From the NCBI RefSeq assembly GCF_000282055.1, contig NZ_AKJZ01000040.1:62001-126000 (forward strand): a DNA stretch of 64,000 nucleotides, written 5' to 3'. The notes beneath the pieces were generated by a model. It was not told where the DNA came from. It made no database searches and saw nothing but the letters and a program-made list of their open reading frames with translations. Shown here in pieces: positions 1-9,402 of the stretch. The translations under genes and the position numbers were made by a program. Each line of letters opens with the position of its first letter. The stretch's first letter is position 1. Source of the DNA: Flavobacterium sp. CF136 (GTDB lineage: Bacteria; Bacteroidota; Bacteroidia; Flavobacteriales; Flavobacteriaceae).

Positions 1-1083
1 ATGGTTGTCGTTGGACCTGAAGATCCGTTGGTAAAAGGTATTTATGATTATTTCAAAAATGATGAAAGTTTAAAGCATATTCCGGTTATTGGGCCATCAA
101 AATTAGGGGCACAATTGGAAGGAAGCAAAGAATTTGCAAAGGAATTTTTGATGAAACACAACATTCCGACCGCTGCTTATGACAGTTTTACTGCCGAAAC
201 AGTTGAAGAAGGATGTTCATTTTTGGAAACTTTACAGCCTCCATACGTTTTAAAGGCAGACGGATTAGCAGCAGGAAAAGGGGTTTTGATTATTCAGGAC
301 CTTGAAGAAGCTAAAACGGAGTTAAGAAACATGCTGGTTCATGAAAAATTTGGAGCTGCAAGCTCAAAAGTCGTAATTGAAGAATTTTTGGACGGAATTG
401 AACTAAGCTGTTTTGTTTTGACAGACGGGAAAAGCTATAAAATTCTTCCAACAGCAAAAGATTATAAACGAATAGGTGAAGGAGATACAGGATTGAATAC
501 AGGTGGAATGGGAGCAGTTTCTCCGGTTCCTTATGTTGATGCTGTTTTGATGGAAAAAATTGAAACCCGTATTGTAAAACCAACAATTGAAGGTTTCCAG
601 AAAGACGGGATCGAATATAAAGGATTTGTATTTATTGGTTTGATTAATGTAAAAAACGAACCAATTGTTATTGAATACAATGTGAGAATGGGTGATCCGG
701 AAACTGAAGTTGTGGTGCCAAGATTAAAATCGGATTTAGTTGAATTGTTTTTGTCTGTGGCAGATCAAAAATTAGATACTTTCGAATTAGAAGTTGATCC
801 GAGAAGCGCTACAACAATTATGGTGGTTTCGGGTGGATATCCGGAAGATTTTGAAAAAGGAAAAGTAATCACAGGTTTAGAAACGATTACAGATTCTATT
901 GTTTTTCACGCTGGAACAAAATTGGAAGACGGAAATGTTTTAAGTAACGGAGGTCGTGTATTAACGGTAACTTCGTATGGAGATGATTTTCAGCAGGCCA
1001 TAAAAAAATCTTACCAAAATATAGATAAACTAAATTTTGATAAGATGTATTTTAGAAAAGATATTGGCTTCGACTTACTTTAA
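1..1083 (+). CDS. purD: Phosphoribosylamine--glycine ligase (GAR synthetase), 5' end cut by window edge
   Basis: Cytosolic enzyme of de novo purine synthesis that joins glycine to 5-phosphoribosylamine using ATP. The reading frame is open at the left edge. The ATG at base 1 is internal, since PurD proteins are about 420 residues and begin roughly 60 residues earlier with a small N-terminal domain. The visible 360 residues hold the ATP-grasp core: VLKADGLAAGKGV near residue 83, EEFLDGIELSCF, GGMGAVSPVP, and EYNVRMGDPETE, which carries metal-binding acidic residues. A typical C-terminal domain follows. The 3' end overlaps the convergent gene on the other strand by 9 bases. Identification is firm; only the true start is missing. 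Confidence 0.97.
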   Translation: MVVVGPEDPLVKGIYDYFKNDESLKHIPVIGPSKLGAQLEGSKEFAKEFLMKHNIPTAAYDSFTAETVEEGCSFLETLQPPYVLKADGLAAGKGVLIIQDLEEAKTELRNMLVHEKFGAASSKVVIEEFLDGIELSCFVLTDGKSYKILPTAKDYKRIGEGDTGLNTGGMGAVSPVPYVDAVLMEKIETRIVKPTIEGFQKDGIEYKGFVFIGLINVKNEPIVIEYNVRMGDPETEVVVPRLKSDLVELFLSVADQKLDTFELEVDPRSATTIMVVSGGYPEDFEKGKVITGLETITDSIVFHAGTKLEDGNVLSNGGRVLTVTSYGDDFQQAIKKSYQNIDKLNFDKMYFRKDIGFDLL

Positions 1084-1305
1084 AAAAGAGTGAGCGGTAG
1101 TATCTTGGTTTTCTGTTCCCTGAGCATCAAAAATGCGTAATTGTTTAATCCAATAAACGATTGCGCATGTACAAATAATCATAAAAATCCAGTTAATTGT
1201 GTTTGCACCAAACCAGCTAACAGGTTCTAAGCGACGCAAAAAGTCAAGTGGAGCAAACAAAATGTTAACGAATAAGTATTGTATTCCTTCAAAAAAAGCT
1301 GTCAT
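1075..1305 (-). CDS. Small membrane protein, DUF6341-like
   Basis: A 76-residue protein with one clear hydrophobic segment (about residues 33-52, INWIFMIICTCAIVYWIKQL), preceded by an amphipathic stretch rich in Phe and Leu. It resembles the short Flavobacteriia family I recall as DUF6341, which sits next to purD; function unknown. Its stop codon lies inside the 3' end of purD, so the two are convergent and overlap. Upstream it is divergent from the multi-pass membrane protein gene at 1445, with a 139-base AT-rich gap that must hold both promoters. The family name is from memory and not certain. Confidence 0.7.
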   Translation of the reverse strand: MTAFFEGIQYLFVNILFAPLDFLRRLEPVSWFGANTINWIFMIICTCAIVYWIKQLRIFDAQGTENQDTTAHSFLK

Positions 1306-1444
1306 AATTTATAAAATTATATGTTATTTATTGTTTTGTAACGCATTGAAGATAAATTCAAATAATAGAATCTTTTTTCAACTTGTTGGTTTTCCTTTTT
1401 AAACAAGTATTATATTTACATTCACAAAAGTATAAAATATCCTT

Positions 1445-2374
1445 ATGATAACAAGTGTTTTTAAAAAATCTACACCATTAAATTATTCTTTGGTTGTAAT
1501 TTTAATACTGGTTTTCTTTTTTCTTTTTCAAATTCAGGAACCTTCATGGATGAGTTCTTCATTTTTGGCGTTTCAAAAAGTGAGTCTTTTGTGTTTTATT
1601 TTAGCTTCTTTTTTCCTGATAAATTTCATTGTTAAAAAAAACGGACTCAGTAAAGACAACGGTTATGCAATATTTTTCTATTTGTTACTGCTGCTGTTTT
1701 TTCCCGCAATATTTAATAATCCGAACGTATTATACGCTAATTTTTTCATCTTATTAGCGGTTCGCAGATTAATTTCCCTACAATCATTAAAGGCTTCTAA
1801 AGAAAAAATATTTGACGCATCATTTTGGATTTTGATAGCATCCTTATTTCAATTTTGGTGTGTTCTTTTTTTGATATTGGTTTTTATATCAATAATTTTT
1901 CACGCTTCCAGAGATTATAGAAATTGGATTCTGCCATTTATTGCTCTCTTGGGAGTTGCTTTATTATTTTTAATGGTATCCTTTATTTTTAATTTTGACG
2001 CTGTAACATTTATTGAAAACAGAGCAATTATCGATTTAAGGATGGACTATTTTAAGAACAATTACGAAAACGGTTCATTTTCTATATATGTTGCTGTAGC
2101 GCTGTTTTTTATTGTTTCTGTTTTAACTACACTATCAAACAGACCACAGATTGTCCATACATCCTATAAAAAAATAGTTGCTTATTTTTTTATAGCAGTT
2201 GCGGTTTATATCATTTCACCTGATAAAAGCAATGATTTGTTGTTGTTCAGTATTGCTCCTTTAGCAATGATGGCAACAAGTCATGTCGAATATGTTAAGC
2301 AAAAATTAAATAACGAAATTGTATTTTATATACTTACTTTATGTAGTTTATTTACTTTTTTTTCTCAATTATAA
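1445..2374 (+). CDS. Multi-pass inner membrane protein, DUF6427-like
   Basis: A 309-residue, very hydrophobic protein with about eight predicted membrane segments, extending almost from the N-terminus (YSLVVILILVFFFLF near residue 16) to the C-terminus. Short charged loops such as KKNGLSKDN separate them. No enzymatic motif is visible. It matches what I remember as the Flavobacteriia family DUF6427, found beside purD and upp, with no assigned role. It is convergent with upp and overlaps its stop region by 6 bases. A cell-envelope role is only a guess from the topology. Confidence 0.75.
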   Translation: MITSVFKKSTPLNYSLVVILILVFFFLFQIQEPSWMSSSFLAFQKVSLLCFILASFFLINFIVKKNGLSKDNGYAIFFYLLLLLFFPAIFNNPNVLYANFFILLAVRRLISLQSLKASKEKIFDASFWILIASLFQFWCVLFLILVFISIIFHASRDYRNWILPFIALLGVALLFLMVSFIFNFDAVTFIENRAIIDLRMDYFKNNYENGSFSIYVAVALFFIVSVLTTLSNRPQIVHTSYKKIVAYFFIAVAVYIISPDKSNDLLLFSIAPLAMMATSHVEYVKQKLNNEIVFYILTLCSLFTFFSQL

Positions 2375-3022
2375 CTTATTCCCATAAGCAAGATCACCTG
2401 CATCTCCCAATCCTGGGATAATGTAGTTTTTATCATTTAATCTTTCATCTAATGCCGCTACCCATAAATGGCAATTCTCCGGAAGATTTTTTTCCAGATG
2501 AGCAATTCCTTCCGGTGCAGCAATAACGACTACGATATGAATTTCGTTTGGAGTTGCATTCTGAACCAATTTTTCATGTACAGCAACTATCGATTGACCT
2601 GTTGCCAACATTGGATCAAGTAATAAAACGGTTTTGTTATTTATGTTTGAAAGTGCTTGATATTCGACTAAAATTTCAAACTCAGCATCATTATTCGGAT
2701 GATATCTGCAAGCCGAAACAAAGCTGTTTTCTGCATGATCAAAATAATTCAAAAAGCCATTATGAAGTGGTAGCCCGGCTCGTAAAATTGAACATAAAAC
2801 TAAATTATCATTAATTTCAGTTGTTTTTTTAATGCCAAGAGGAGTCTGAATTTCTACGTTTTTATACGTTAATTTTTTACTCAGTTCATAGGCCATTATT
2901 TCGCCAATACGTTCTATATTTCTTCGAAAACGCATGCTGTCGTTCTGAATGTTTATATTTCTGATCTGACTTAAAAAATGATTTAGGATACTGTTATTTT
3001 CAGAGATGTAATGAATTTTCAT
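2369..3022 (-). CDS. upp: Uracil phosphoribosyltransferase
   Basis: Pyrimidine salvage enzyme that makes UMP from uracil and PRPP in the cytosol. The 217 residues fit the family length. The PRPP-binding loop is clear (LLLDPMLATGQSIVAV near residue 132), as are LCSILRAGLPLHNGF near residue 78 and the uracil-binding end PGLGDAGDLAYG near the C-terminus. The gene stands alone on the minus strand between two plus-strand genes. On its own strand a near-consensus -7 box TACCTTTT (3050-3057) lies about 30 bases upstream of the ATG. Start chosen at the only ATG giving the normal N-terminus. Confidence 0.96.
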   Translation of the reverse strand: MKIHYISENNSILNHFLSQIRNINIQNDSMRFRRNIERIGEIMAYELSKKLTYKNVEIQTPLGIKKTTEINDNLVLCSILRAGLPLHNGFLNYFDHAENSFVSACRYHPNNDAEFEILVEYQALSNINNKTVLLLDPMLATGQSIVAVHEKLVQNATPNEIHIVVVIAAPEGIAHLEKNLPENCHLWVAALDERLNDKNYIIPGLGDAGDLAYGNKL

Positions 3023-3106
3023 AATGTGTTTTTAGAATTATTAATCGTAAAAAGGTACGAAAACGAAAATTTAAAGGTTTTTTTCGCACTATAAAAGTAT
3101 AAAAAG

Positions 3107-3114
3107 TATCTTTG
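3107..3114 (+). promoter_or_regulatory. Bacteroidetes -7 promoter element for the DUF4254/glycosyltransferase pair
   Basis: TATCTTTG matches the Bacteroidetes consensus TAnnTTTG and lies 21 bases before the ATG at 3135. The -33 TTG is not obvious at the ideal distance. Seen in sequence; function inferred. Confidence 0.6.
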
Positions 3115-3134
3115 TATCTCTAAAAAATAAAGAC

Positions 3135-3740
3135 ATGTTTTCAAAACTAGCATATTCTGTTTTCGAACAAAGCATCAAAGATTATCATCAATTTGATAGT
3201 GTTGATCAACCTGTAAACAATCCATTTCCAAAAGATAAATTCGAACATTTATTATATTTAAAAAACTGGATAGATACAGTTCAATGGCATTATGAAGATA
3301 TTATTCGTGACCCACAAATTGATCCTGTTGCAGCGTTAACCCTAAAAAGAAAAATTGATGCATCTAATCAGGAACGTACTGATATGGTGGAATATATTGA
3401 TAGTTATTTTCTACAAAAATACAGCAATGTAAAGGTAAAAGATGGTGCAAAAATCAATTCTGAAAGTCCTGCATGGGCTTTTGACAGACTATCAATTTTG
3501 GCATTAAAAATTTATCACATGCATGAAGAAGCTACCCGCGCAGAGGCTTCGCAGGAACACAGAAATAAATGCCAGGAAAAATTAAATATTCTTTTAGAAC
3601 AAAGAAGTGACTTGTCTACAGCAATTGAAGATTTGCTTACAGATATCGAAAATGGAGATAAATTCATGAAAGTATACAAACAAATGAAAATGTATAATGA
3701 TGATGAATTAAATCCGGTTTTATACCAAAATAAAAAATAG
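3135..3740 (+). CDS. DUF4254 domain-containing protein
   Basis: A 201-residue, largely helical soluble protein. Its opening half has FEHLLYLKNWIDTVQWHYED and a following DPVAALTLKRKIDASNQERTD, which I recognise as DUF4254, a Bacteroidetes family of unknown function. There is no signal peptide or membrane segment. The stop codon TAG at 3738-3740 directly abuts the TTG start of the family-9 glycosyltransferase gene, so the two are almost certainly co-translated. DUF4254 next to heptosyltransferase-like enzymes suggests a role in lipopolysaccharide or other surface glycan assembly; that is inference from context only. Confidence 0.85.
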   Translation: MFSKLAYSVFEQSIKDYHQFDSVDQPVNNPFPKDKFEHLLYLKNWIDTVQWHYEDIIRDPQIDPVAALTLKRKIDASNQERTDMVEYIDSYFLQKYSNVKVKDGAKINSESPAWAFDRLSILALKIYHMHEEATRAEASQEHRNKCQEKLNILLEQRSDLSTAIEDLLTDIENGDKFMKVYKQMKMYNDDELNPVLYQNKK

Positions 3741-4778
3741 TTGGCCACAAAATTGCCCAAAACTATTCAACATATAGCCGTCATGCGACTCTCTGCAATG
3801 GGAGATGTTGCCATGACGGTTCCTGTTTTACGTGCTTTTGCAAAACAGTATCCCGAGGTCAAATTAACGGTAATTTCCCGTCCGTTTTTTAAACCATTTT
3901 TTGAAGGAATCCCGAATCTTGATTTTTTTGCTTTTGATGAAAAACAACGTCATAAAGGATTTTTGGGCCTTTTAAGACTATTTCAGGATGTGAAAAAATT
4001 AAAAATAGATGCTTTTGCCGATTTGCATAATGTTTTAAGGTCTAAAGTTGTGAGCCTTCTTTTCGCTTTAAGCGGAAAAAAAAGAGCAACTGTAGATAAA
4101 GGCAGACAAGGTAAAAAAGAATTAACTCATGCCGAAAATAAAACTTTCAAACAATTGCCAACGATGTTCGAAAGACATGCAAAAGTGTTTGAAGAATTGG
4201 GTTTTACATTAGATTTATCGAATCCGGAATTTCCTGAAAAGGCAAATTTGAGTGCAGATATTTTGGAAATTGTCGGAAACCAAAATCAAAAATTAATTGG
4301 AATTGCACCTTTTGCCCAATATGATTCTAAGGTTTATCCGTTGGATTTAATGAACGAAGTTATTTCTACATTGGCACAAAATCCAAACAATAAAATATTG
4401 CTTTTTGGAGGAGGTAAAAAAGAAATTGAAATTCTGGATTCACTTTCACAGCCGTTCGAAAATGTAATAAACATGGCTGGAAAAATAAAATTCCAACAGG
4501 AATTACAATTAATAAGCAATCTTGACGTGATGCTTTCTATGGATTCCGGAAATGCCCATATTGCTGCTATGCTGGGTATAAAAGTAATTACACTTTGGGG
4601 CGCTACACATCCATACGCAGGATTTTTGCCATTTAATCAAAGTTTGGAAAATGCCTTAACTTCAGATAGAAATCAATATCCAAAACTGCCAACATCCATT
4701 TATGGAAATAAAATTGTTGAAGGGTATGAGGATGCGATGAGAACAATTTCTCCTGAGAACATTATTGAAAAAATGTAG
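3741..4778 (+). CDS. Glycosyltransferase family 9 (heptosyltransferase-like)
   Basis: A 345-residue GT-B fold enzyme of the ADP-heptose:LPS heptosyltransferase family, acting at the cytoplasmic face on lipopolysaccharide or a similar glycan. Visible motifs are VMRLSAMGDVAMTVPVL (residues 14-30), the central IGIAPFA, and the sugar-nucleotide binding region SMDSGNAHIAAMLGIKVITLWG (a 22-residue run starting near residue 265, with the family Asp-Ser-Gly). The start is a TTG touching the previous stop. The ATG at 3783 would remove 14 residues and begin inside the first beta strand, so TTG is preferred. The acceptor cannot be told from sequence. Confidence 0.9.
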   Translation: MATKLPKTIQHIAVMRLSAMGDVAMTVPVLRAFAKQYPEVKLTVISRPFFKPFFEGIPNLDFFAFDEKQRHKGFLGLLRLFQDVKKLKIDAFADLHNVLRSKVVSLLFALSGKKRATVDKGRQGKKELTHAENKTFKQLPTMFERHAKVFEELGFTLDLSNPEFPEKANLSADILEIVGNQNQKLIGIAPFAQYDSKVYPLDLMNEVISTLAQNPNNKILLFGGGKKEIEILDSLSQPFENVINMAGKIKFQQELQLISNLDVMLSMDSGNAHIAAMLGIKVITLWGATHPYAGFLPFNQSLENALTSDRNQYPKLPTSIYGNKIVEGYEDAMRTISPENIIEKM

Positions 4779-4789
4779 TTAATCATTTC

Positions 4790-5188
4790 TCATAAATCAA
4801 AGAAAAGATACCCCATTGCTTTCTTTTTGTTTCTATCAACGACAATTTTTACAAAATGATTTTCTTTTTCAGTAGCGAGTAAAATGTGTTCAAAATCTTC
4901 AGTTGAATTTCTATAAACTTTATGTATCAATTCTGATTCTTTAATTTTATTCGATAAAATTTTAGCTGCTTTTAATTCACTTACATAAGGCCAAATATTA
5001 AAAAAACTATCATTAGAGACTGATATTTCTGCCATTCCCTCAGTCATTGATGAATTGTACTTTTCTTCAGAAAGTAGTTTAGGGCCTTTTTTGTTTCTTG
5101 CTTTTTTAATTATAAAGTATACACAAATAAAAGATGTTATTACAAAAAGTAATATAAAAGATAAACGAAGGTAGTGATGCATTGCCAT
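4790..5188 (-). CDS. Hypothetical single-pass membrane protein
   Basis: A 132-residue protein I do not recognise. Residues 8-27 form one membrane segment (RLSFILLFVITSFICVYFII), followed by a basic stretch KKARNKKGPK, so the rest is probably cytosolic. The C-terminal half (FEHILLATEKENHFVKIVVDRNKKKAMGYLFFDL) looks like an alternating beta-strand domain. It ends 12 bases after the convergent glycosyltransferase stop. Upstream lies a long gene-poor stretch. A second in-frame ATG two codons in is an equally possible start. Confidence 0.6.
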   Translation of the reverse strand: MAMHHYLRLSFILLFVITSFICVYFIIKKARNKKGPKLLSEEKYNSSMTEGMAEISVSNDSFFNIWPYVSELKAAKILSNKIKESELIHKVYRNSTEDFEHILLATEKENHFVKIVVDRNKKKAMGYLFFDL

Positions 5189-5675
5189 AATATTTAATGT
5201 TTTAAAAGTGTTGACAATTAGATTAGCTTTATAAATCCATCTTAAGATAAAGAAGGGTTAACAGCTTTAATTACAGTACTAATATAGTAAATTTTCAGCA
5301 TGTTTTTTAAAAAATATCTAAAAATCCACATGTTTTTTTGTTTATTATTCAGAAGGGTTTTTAAACTGAAAATTACACTTTCGAAGAGAAAAGAAAGTGG
5401 CATTTTTAATCTTGTAAAAGTTTTAAATTAGTATTGCAGATGAATAAAATAAAATTCATAACCAGACTAATTGTTTTTTCAGATTTTTTTGGAGGAATAA
5501 TTTTACCAATTGTTTAACAAATGAGTTTGAAATTATTAACGTTAAAATACTACTTTGGCTCGCTGTGAATTTAGGTCTTACAATCTAAAGCTGAATTAGT
5601 AGAAGAAAGAGAAGCATTTTTGTAAGTGGCTTTTTAAAATCTTGAAATGTTAATATAATAAAACAGAAACTATTT
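5189..5675. other. Gene-poor intergenic stretch
   Basis: 487 bases with no convincing gene, RNA or repeat. It must carry the promoter of the minus-strand gene ending at 5188 and that of the outer membrane protein at 5676. A 25-codon frame at 5440-5517 has no support. No clear TAnnTTTG box is placed near the downstream gene. Confidence 0.5.
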
Positions 5676-8456
5676 ATGCCAAAAATTACAATAACAATTG
5701 CAATTTTGCTTTTATTCTCTTTTTCAGCTTTTTCTCAAAAAGTAAATCTTTCGGGTGTTTTAACTGATGGTAACGAAAAGACACCCGTTTACAATTCGGT
5801 GGTTGCTTTATTAACTCCCATAGACTCTATTTTATATAAGTTTACCCGATCGGATAAAGAGGGAAAATTTAATATCAAAAATGTAAAAGCAGGAAACTAT
5901 ATCCTGATGACAGCTCATAGCCAATATGCCGATTATGTAGACTCCATAACCGTTAAAGAAAATGAAAAAAACGTGGGAACAATTGCTTTGATAAGCAAAA
6001 TGAAACTGCTGAAAGAGATAATAATAAAGACGGGTTCTATTAGAGTTAAAGGAGATACCACCAGTTACAGGGCAAGTGATTTTAAAGTTGACGCTAATGC
6101 AAATGTAGAAGAATTACTAAAAAAACTTCCAGGGATACAAGTAGACAAGAATGGTACAATAAAAGCCATGGGGGAAAAAGTAGAAAAGGTATTGGTAGAT
6201 GGTGAAGAATTTTTTGGAGATGACCCTGGCATGGCGGTAAAAAACTTACGGGCAGATGCAGTAAAAGAAGTACAGGTTTTTAATAAAAAAAGTGATCAGG
6301 CCGAGTTTACAGGAATAGATGATGGCGAAACAAAAAAAACCATTAACCTGAAATTAAAGGAAGATAAAAAGAAAGGTTATTTTGGTAAAATAGATGCAGC
6401 AAATCAACCATTTACAGATGCTGATTCCAGATACAATACCAATTCGATGTTTAGCAGTTTTAAAGGTAAAAGAAAATTATCCGCTTTTTTATTAAACGGG
6501 AACACGGGGCAAGATGGACTTAGCTGGCAAGATAGTGATAAATTTGGCGGACGTGATGATATAAGCATGAACATGGATGACGATGGAAATGTAAGTTATG
6601 AATGGACAGGTGGCAATAATGATGAAGAACCTTATATTGACACTCAAAATGGTTTTATCAAAAACACCAACGCAGGATTGCAGTACAGCAATAAGTGGAA
6701 TGATAAACAAACATTGAATCTATCGCCAAAATTTAATAAGCAAATTTACACCAATAATAACAACAGAATCACTCAAACACAAGTAGGAGAAACTCAGTTA
6801 AATGAAAAAACATCGACGTTAAGCAATGTAAACAGAAGTAACTTTAAATTAAATGCTACTTACGATGTAAAATTAGATTCTGTAAATTCCATAAAAATTA
6901 CAGCCAAAACCAATTTTTACAATACAGAAAGTGATGAATTTACAAACGGAACTACTACGGGAAATGATGGATTGTTAAAAAATAAACAGGAAAAAACATT
7001 TATTACAAAATCAGATAAAGAATCTTTGCTTGCTAGTATTTTGTTTAAACATAAATTCGCCAAAGAGCGTCGTACATTTTCTGTAAATAGTAGTTGGAAC
7101 ACGTTGAATACGAATTCAAATAATTTTTTAAAATCTTCTAACGAAAGTTATGATGAAGGTGTTTTTTCTTCCAGGAATGATGTGGATCAAAACAAAATAG
7201 GAGAGAAAACGAATCAAAATTTAGCAGTAAATGTCAGTTATACGGAACCTCTTAGTAAAAGATTTGCATTACAATTTGGCTATCAAATTACTCATAACAC
7301 TGGCAAAAGCAATTATTTAACCTATGATTATTCTGATGTTACAGGTAATTATGATTTGGTTGTAGATTCTTTATCAAACCAATTCAAACAGACAATAACA
7401 ACTCAGAGACCCAATATAAAATTGAGCTACAATGCTAAAAAAATAAATTATAGTTTTGGAAGCGGCTTCGGTTTTACTTCATTTGACCTGCAAGATCAAA
7501 CTTTAAATAAAGAATACAAACGCCATTACATTAACTTTTTCCCAACGGCAAGTTTTTCTTATAAGTACAAAAGCAACGGTAATTTGCGTTTCAACTATCA
7601 AGGGGCAACTCAACAGCCTACTATTGATCAATTACAGCCATTGAGAAACAATCAGGATTTCTTTAATCAAATTGTAGGTAATCCAAATCTAAAACAATCC
7701 TTCACCAATAGTATAAGCATATCACACAATAGTTATAGTATTTTGACAGAATCGCAATTTTACCAAAACATTTCTTTAAGAATGACTTCCAATTTAATTT
7801 CGTACAACAAAGATATAGATCCGGAAAGTGCTAAAACAATTACCACACCCATAAACACGAACGGGAATTTCTCCGGGAATTTTTATTTTGGATATGGATT
7901 TAAGATAAAAAAAATAGATTTATACGTTAATCTTAATCCATCTCTTAATTACAATAAATCAGTACTTAGTATTAATAACAAAATCAACAATTCCAATACT
8001 TTAAATTCAGGGTTTTCGATTTATTTAAGTAAATTTAAAGAAAAGAAATACGAATTTAGTTTAAATAATAATTTTTCAAATAATAGAAACAGTACATCTC
8101 AAAACAATGAAATAAAATCATTTAATACTAACAATTTGGGTTTGGATATTGGGGTTTATTTCAGAGAAAAATGGAAAATATCCACAGACTACAATTTATA
8201 TTCCCGTCAAAAAACAGTTGATTTTCAAACCAATCTCACGAATCAATTATGGAATGCAAGGCTGCAGCGCACCTTTAAAAATGATGAGTTCACGGCTTAT
8301 ATCCTTGTAAGAGATATTTTGAATCAAAATATAGGTATAAGAAGATATGTTTTTGAAAATATAATAGGAGAGGAACAAAACGACAGGCTGAAAAGATATG
8401 CGATGGTAGGCTTTACCTGGAATTTTAAAAACAGAGGCGAAACTGCAAAAAAATAA
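5676..8456 (+). CDS. Outer membrane beta-barrel protein with carboxypeptidase-regulatory-like N-terminal domain
   Basis: A 926-residue outer membrane protein of the TonB-receptor-like class. A signal peptide is clear (hydrophobic run ending FSAFSQ at residue 21). Residues 22-105 form a carboxypeptidase-regulatory-like beta-sandwich. Residues 110-220 are plug-like (VEELLKKLPGIQVDKNGTI, VLVDGEEFFGDD, ADAVKEVQVF). From about 230 to the end are amphipathic strands rich in Asn, Thr and aromatic residues, typical of the OMP_b-brl_3 family. No TonB box was recognised. The next gene encodes a GLPGLI protein, a pairing common in Flavobacteriia. The transported substrate is unknown. Confidence 0.88.
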   Translation: MPKITITIAILLLFSFSAFSQKVNLSGVLTDGNEKTPVYNSVVALLTPIDSILYKFTRSDKEGKFNIKNVKAGNYILMTAHSQYADYVDSITVKENEKNVGTIALISKMKLLKEIIIKTGSIRVKGDTTSYRASDFKVDANANVEELLKKLPGIQVDKNGTIKAMGEKVEKVLVDGEEFFGDDPGMAVKNLRADAVKEVQVFNKKSDQAEFTGIDDGETKKTINLKLKEDKKKGYFGKIDAANQPFTDADSRYNTNSMFSSFKGKRKLSAFLLNGNTGQDGLSWQDSDKFGGRDDISMNMDDDGNVSYEWTGGNNDEEPYIDTQNGFIKNTNAGLQYSNKWNDKQTLNLSPKFNKQIYTNNNNRITQTQVGETQLNEKTSTLSNVNRSNFKLNATYDVKLDSVNSIKITAKTNFYNTESDEFTNGTTTGNDGLLKNKQEKTFITKSDKESLLASILFKHKFAKERRTFSVNSSWNTLNTNSNNFLKSSNESYDEGVFSSRNDVDQNKIGEKTNQNLAVNVSYTEPLSKRFALQFGYQITHNTGKSNYLTYDYSDVTGNYDLVVDSLSNQFKQTITTQRPNIKLSYNAKKINYSFGSGFGFTSFDLQDQTLNKEYKRHYINFFPTASFSYKYKSNGNLRFNYQGATQQPTIDQLQPLRNNQDFFNQIVGNPNLKQSFTNSISISHNSYSILTESQFYQNISLRMTSNLISYNKDIDPESAKTITTPINTNGNFSGNFYFGYGFKIKKIDLYVNLNPSLNYNKSVLSINNKINNSNTLNSGFSIYLSKFKEKKYEFSLNNNFSNNRNSTSQNNEIKSFNTNNLGLDIGVYFREKWKISTDYNLYSRQKTVDFQTNLTNQLWNARLQRTFKNDEFTAYILVRDILNQNIGIRRYVFENIIGEEQNDRLKRYAMVGFTWNFKNRGETAKK

Positions 8457-8567
8457 TTCAGAAACTGTTCAGAAAAAAAGTTTACGAACAGCAATAAAAG
8501 CATTCAAAAAATCAATTTTATTGATCATTAATTACATATGACCAATAAAACAATAAATAGCAAGATT

Positions 8568-9329
8568 ATGAAATCACTACTTTTTTTTATTGCAGGACTA
8601 ATTTTTACAACCACATCAAAAGCACAGCAATTTATAGATAAAGCTGTAATTGAATATGAAGTAAATACCAATCTCAAAAAAACAATGAGTAATGACAGTT
8701 GGGACGAGATGATGAAAGAGAACTTGTCGGACTTAAAAATATCCTATTTCACCTATACTTTTGCAGACAACAAAAGCATTTATAAATTTAATAGATGGAG
8801 TCCAAAAACAAGAATACCAAAACACGAGAAAGACGCAGATGAAGAAAACACTTGGTATCTTGATTTTACAGCAAGAAAAATGAACATGCAAAAACAAATA
8901 GTTGGTACTAATTTTCTAATAGCAGATAGTATACCAAACATAGAATGGAAAATCACAAATGAACATAGAGAAATAGCTGGTTATAATTGCCGAAAAGCTG
9001 TAGGCAAAATCATGGATGACGTATATATATTTGCTTTTTACGCAGACGACATTACCATTTCTGGCGGTCCATGTTCAATAAATGGTTTGCCGGGTATGAT
9101 TTTAGGCCTTACAATACCAAGATTATACACATCATTTATAGCTACTAAAATAGATTTGGAGATCAATAATACATTCGAGATAAAGCCCATTACAGCAAAA
9201 AAAACCTATGACTTAATTGAGCTAAAATCTTTGATAGAAGAAAAAACAAAAGATTGGTTTACCTATGGCGAGGACAAAGAAGAAAACAAAAGACAAAAGA
9301 ATATGTTTTTGTGGAATGCTTTTTTATAA
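8568..9329 (+). CDS. GLPGLI family protein
   Basis: Secreted protein of the GLPGLI family, named for a motif seen here as INGLPGMILGL near residue 174. The start is placed at the ATG at 8568, ten codons after the first in-frame ATG, because it gives a clean signal peptide (MKSLLFFIAGLIFTTTSKAQ). The mature protein of about 233 residues also has YNCRKAVGKI and FYADDITISGGP, typical of the family. Function is unknown; the genes often neighbour outer membrane TonB-like proteins, as here, 111 bases after the barrel gene. Followed by a terminator. Confidence 0.88.
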   Translation: MKSLLFFIAGLIFTTTSKAQQFIDKAVIEYEVNTNLKKTMSNDSWDEMMKENLSDLKISYFTYTFADNKSIYKFNRWSPKTRIPKHEKDADEENTWYLDFTARKMNMQKQIVGTNFLIADSIPNIEWKITNEHREIAGYNCRKAVGKIMDDVYIFAFYADDITISGGPCSINGLPGMILGLTIPRLYTSFIATKIDLEINNTFEIKPITAKKTYDLIELKSLIEEKTKDWFTYGEDKEENKRQKNMFLWNAFL

Positions 9330-9339
9330 TTATATAAAA

Positions 9340-9390
9340 AAATCCCAAAGTCCAATTTTTAGAGTTGGAGTTTGGGATTTTATATTTTTT
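9340..9390. terminator. Hairpin terminator, probably bidirectional
   Basis: Arms 9340-9355 and 9365-9380 pair with one mismatch in 16 (AAATCCCAAA... with ...TTTGGGATTT), around a 9-base loop. A T-rich run follows on the plus strand and an A-rich run precedes it. It sits between two convergent genes, so it can end transcription from both sides. Confidence 0.88.
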
Positions 9391-9402
9391 GGAATTTAAC
9401 TT

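Noticed and set aside
1199-1402. 67-residue plus-strand frame
   Set aside because: Antisense to the small DUF6341-like gene and extends into an AT-rich promoter gap.
5440-5517. 25-codon gene in the gap before the outer membrane protein gene
   Set aside because: Very short, no ribosome-binding or coding signal, and AT-rich DNA gives such frames by chance.
5676-8456. Classic TonB-dependent siderophore receptor
   Set aside because: No TonB box seen; the plug and barrel pattern fits the OMP_b-brl_3 family better.
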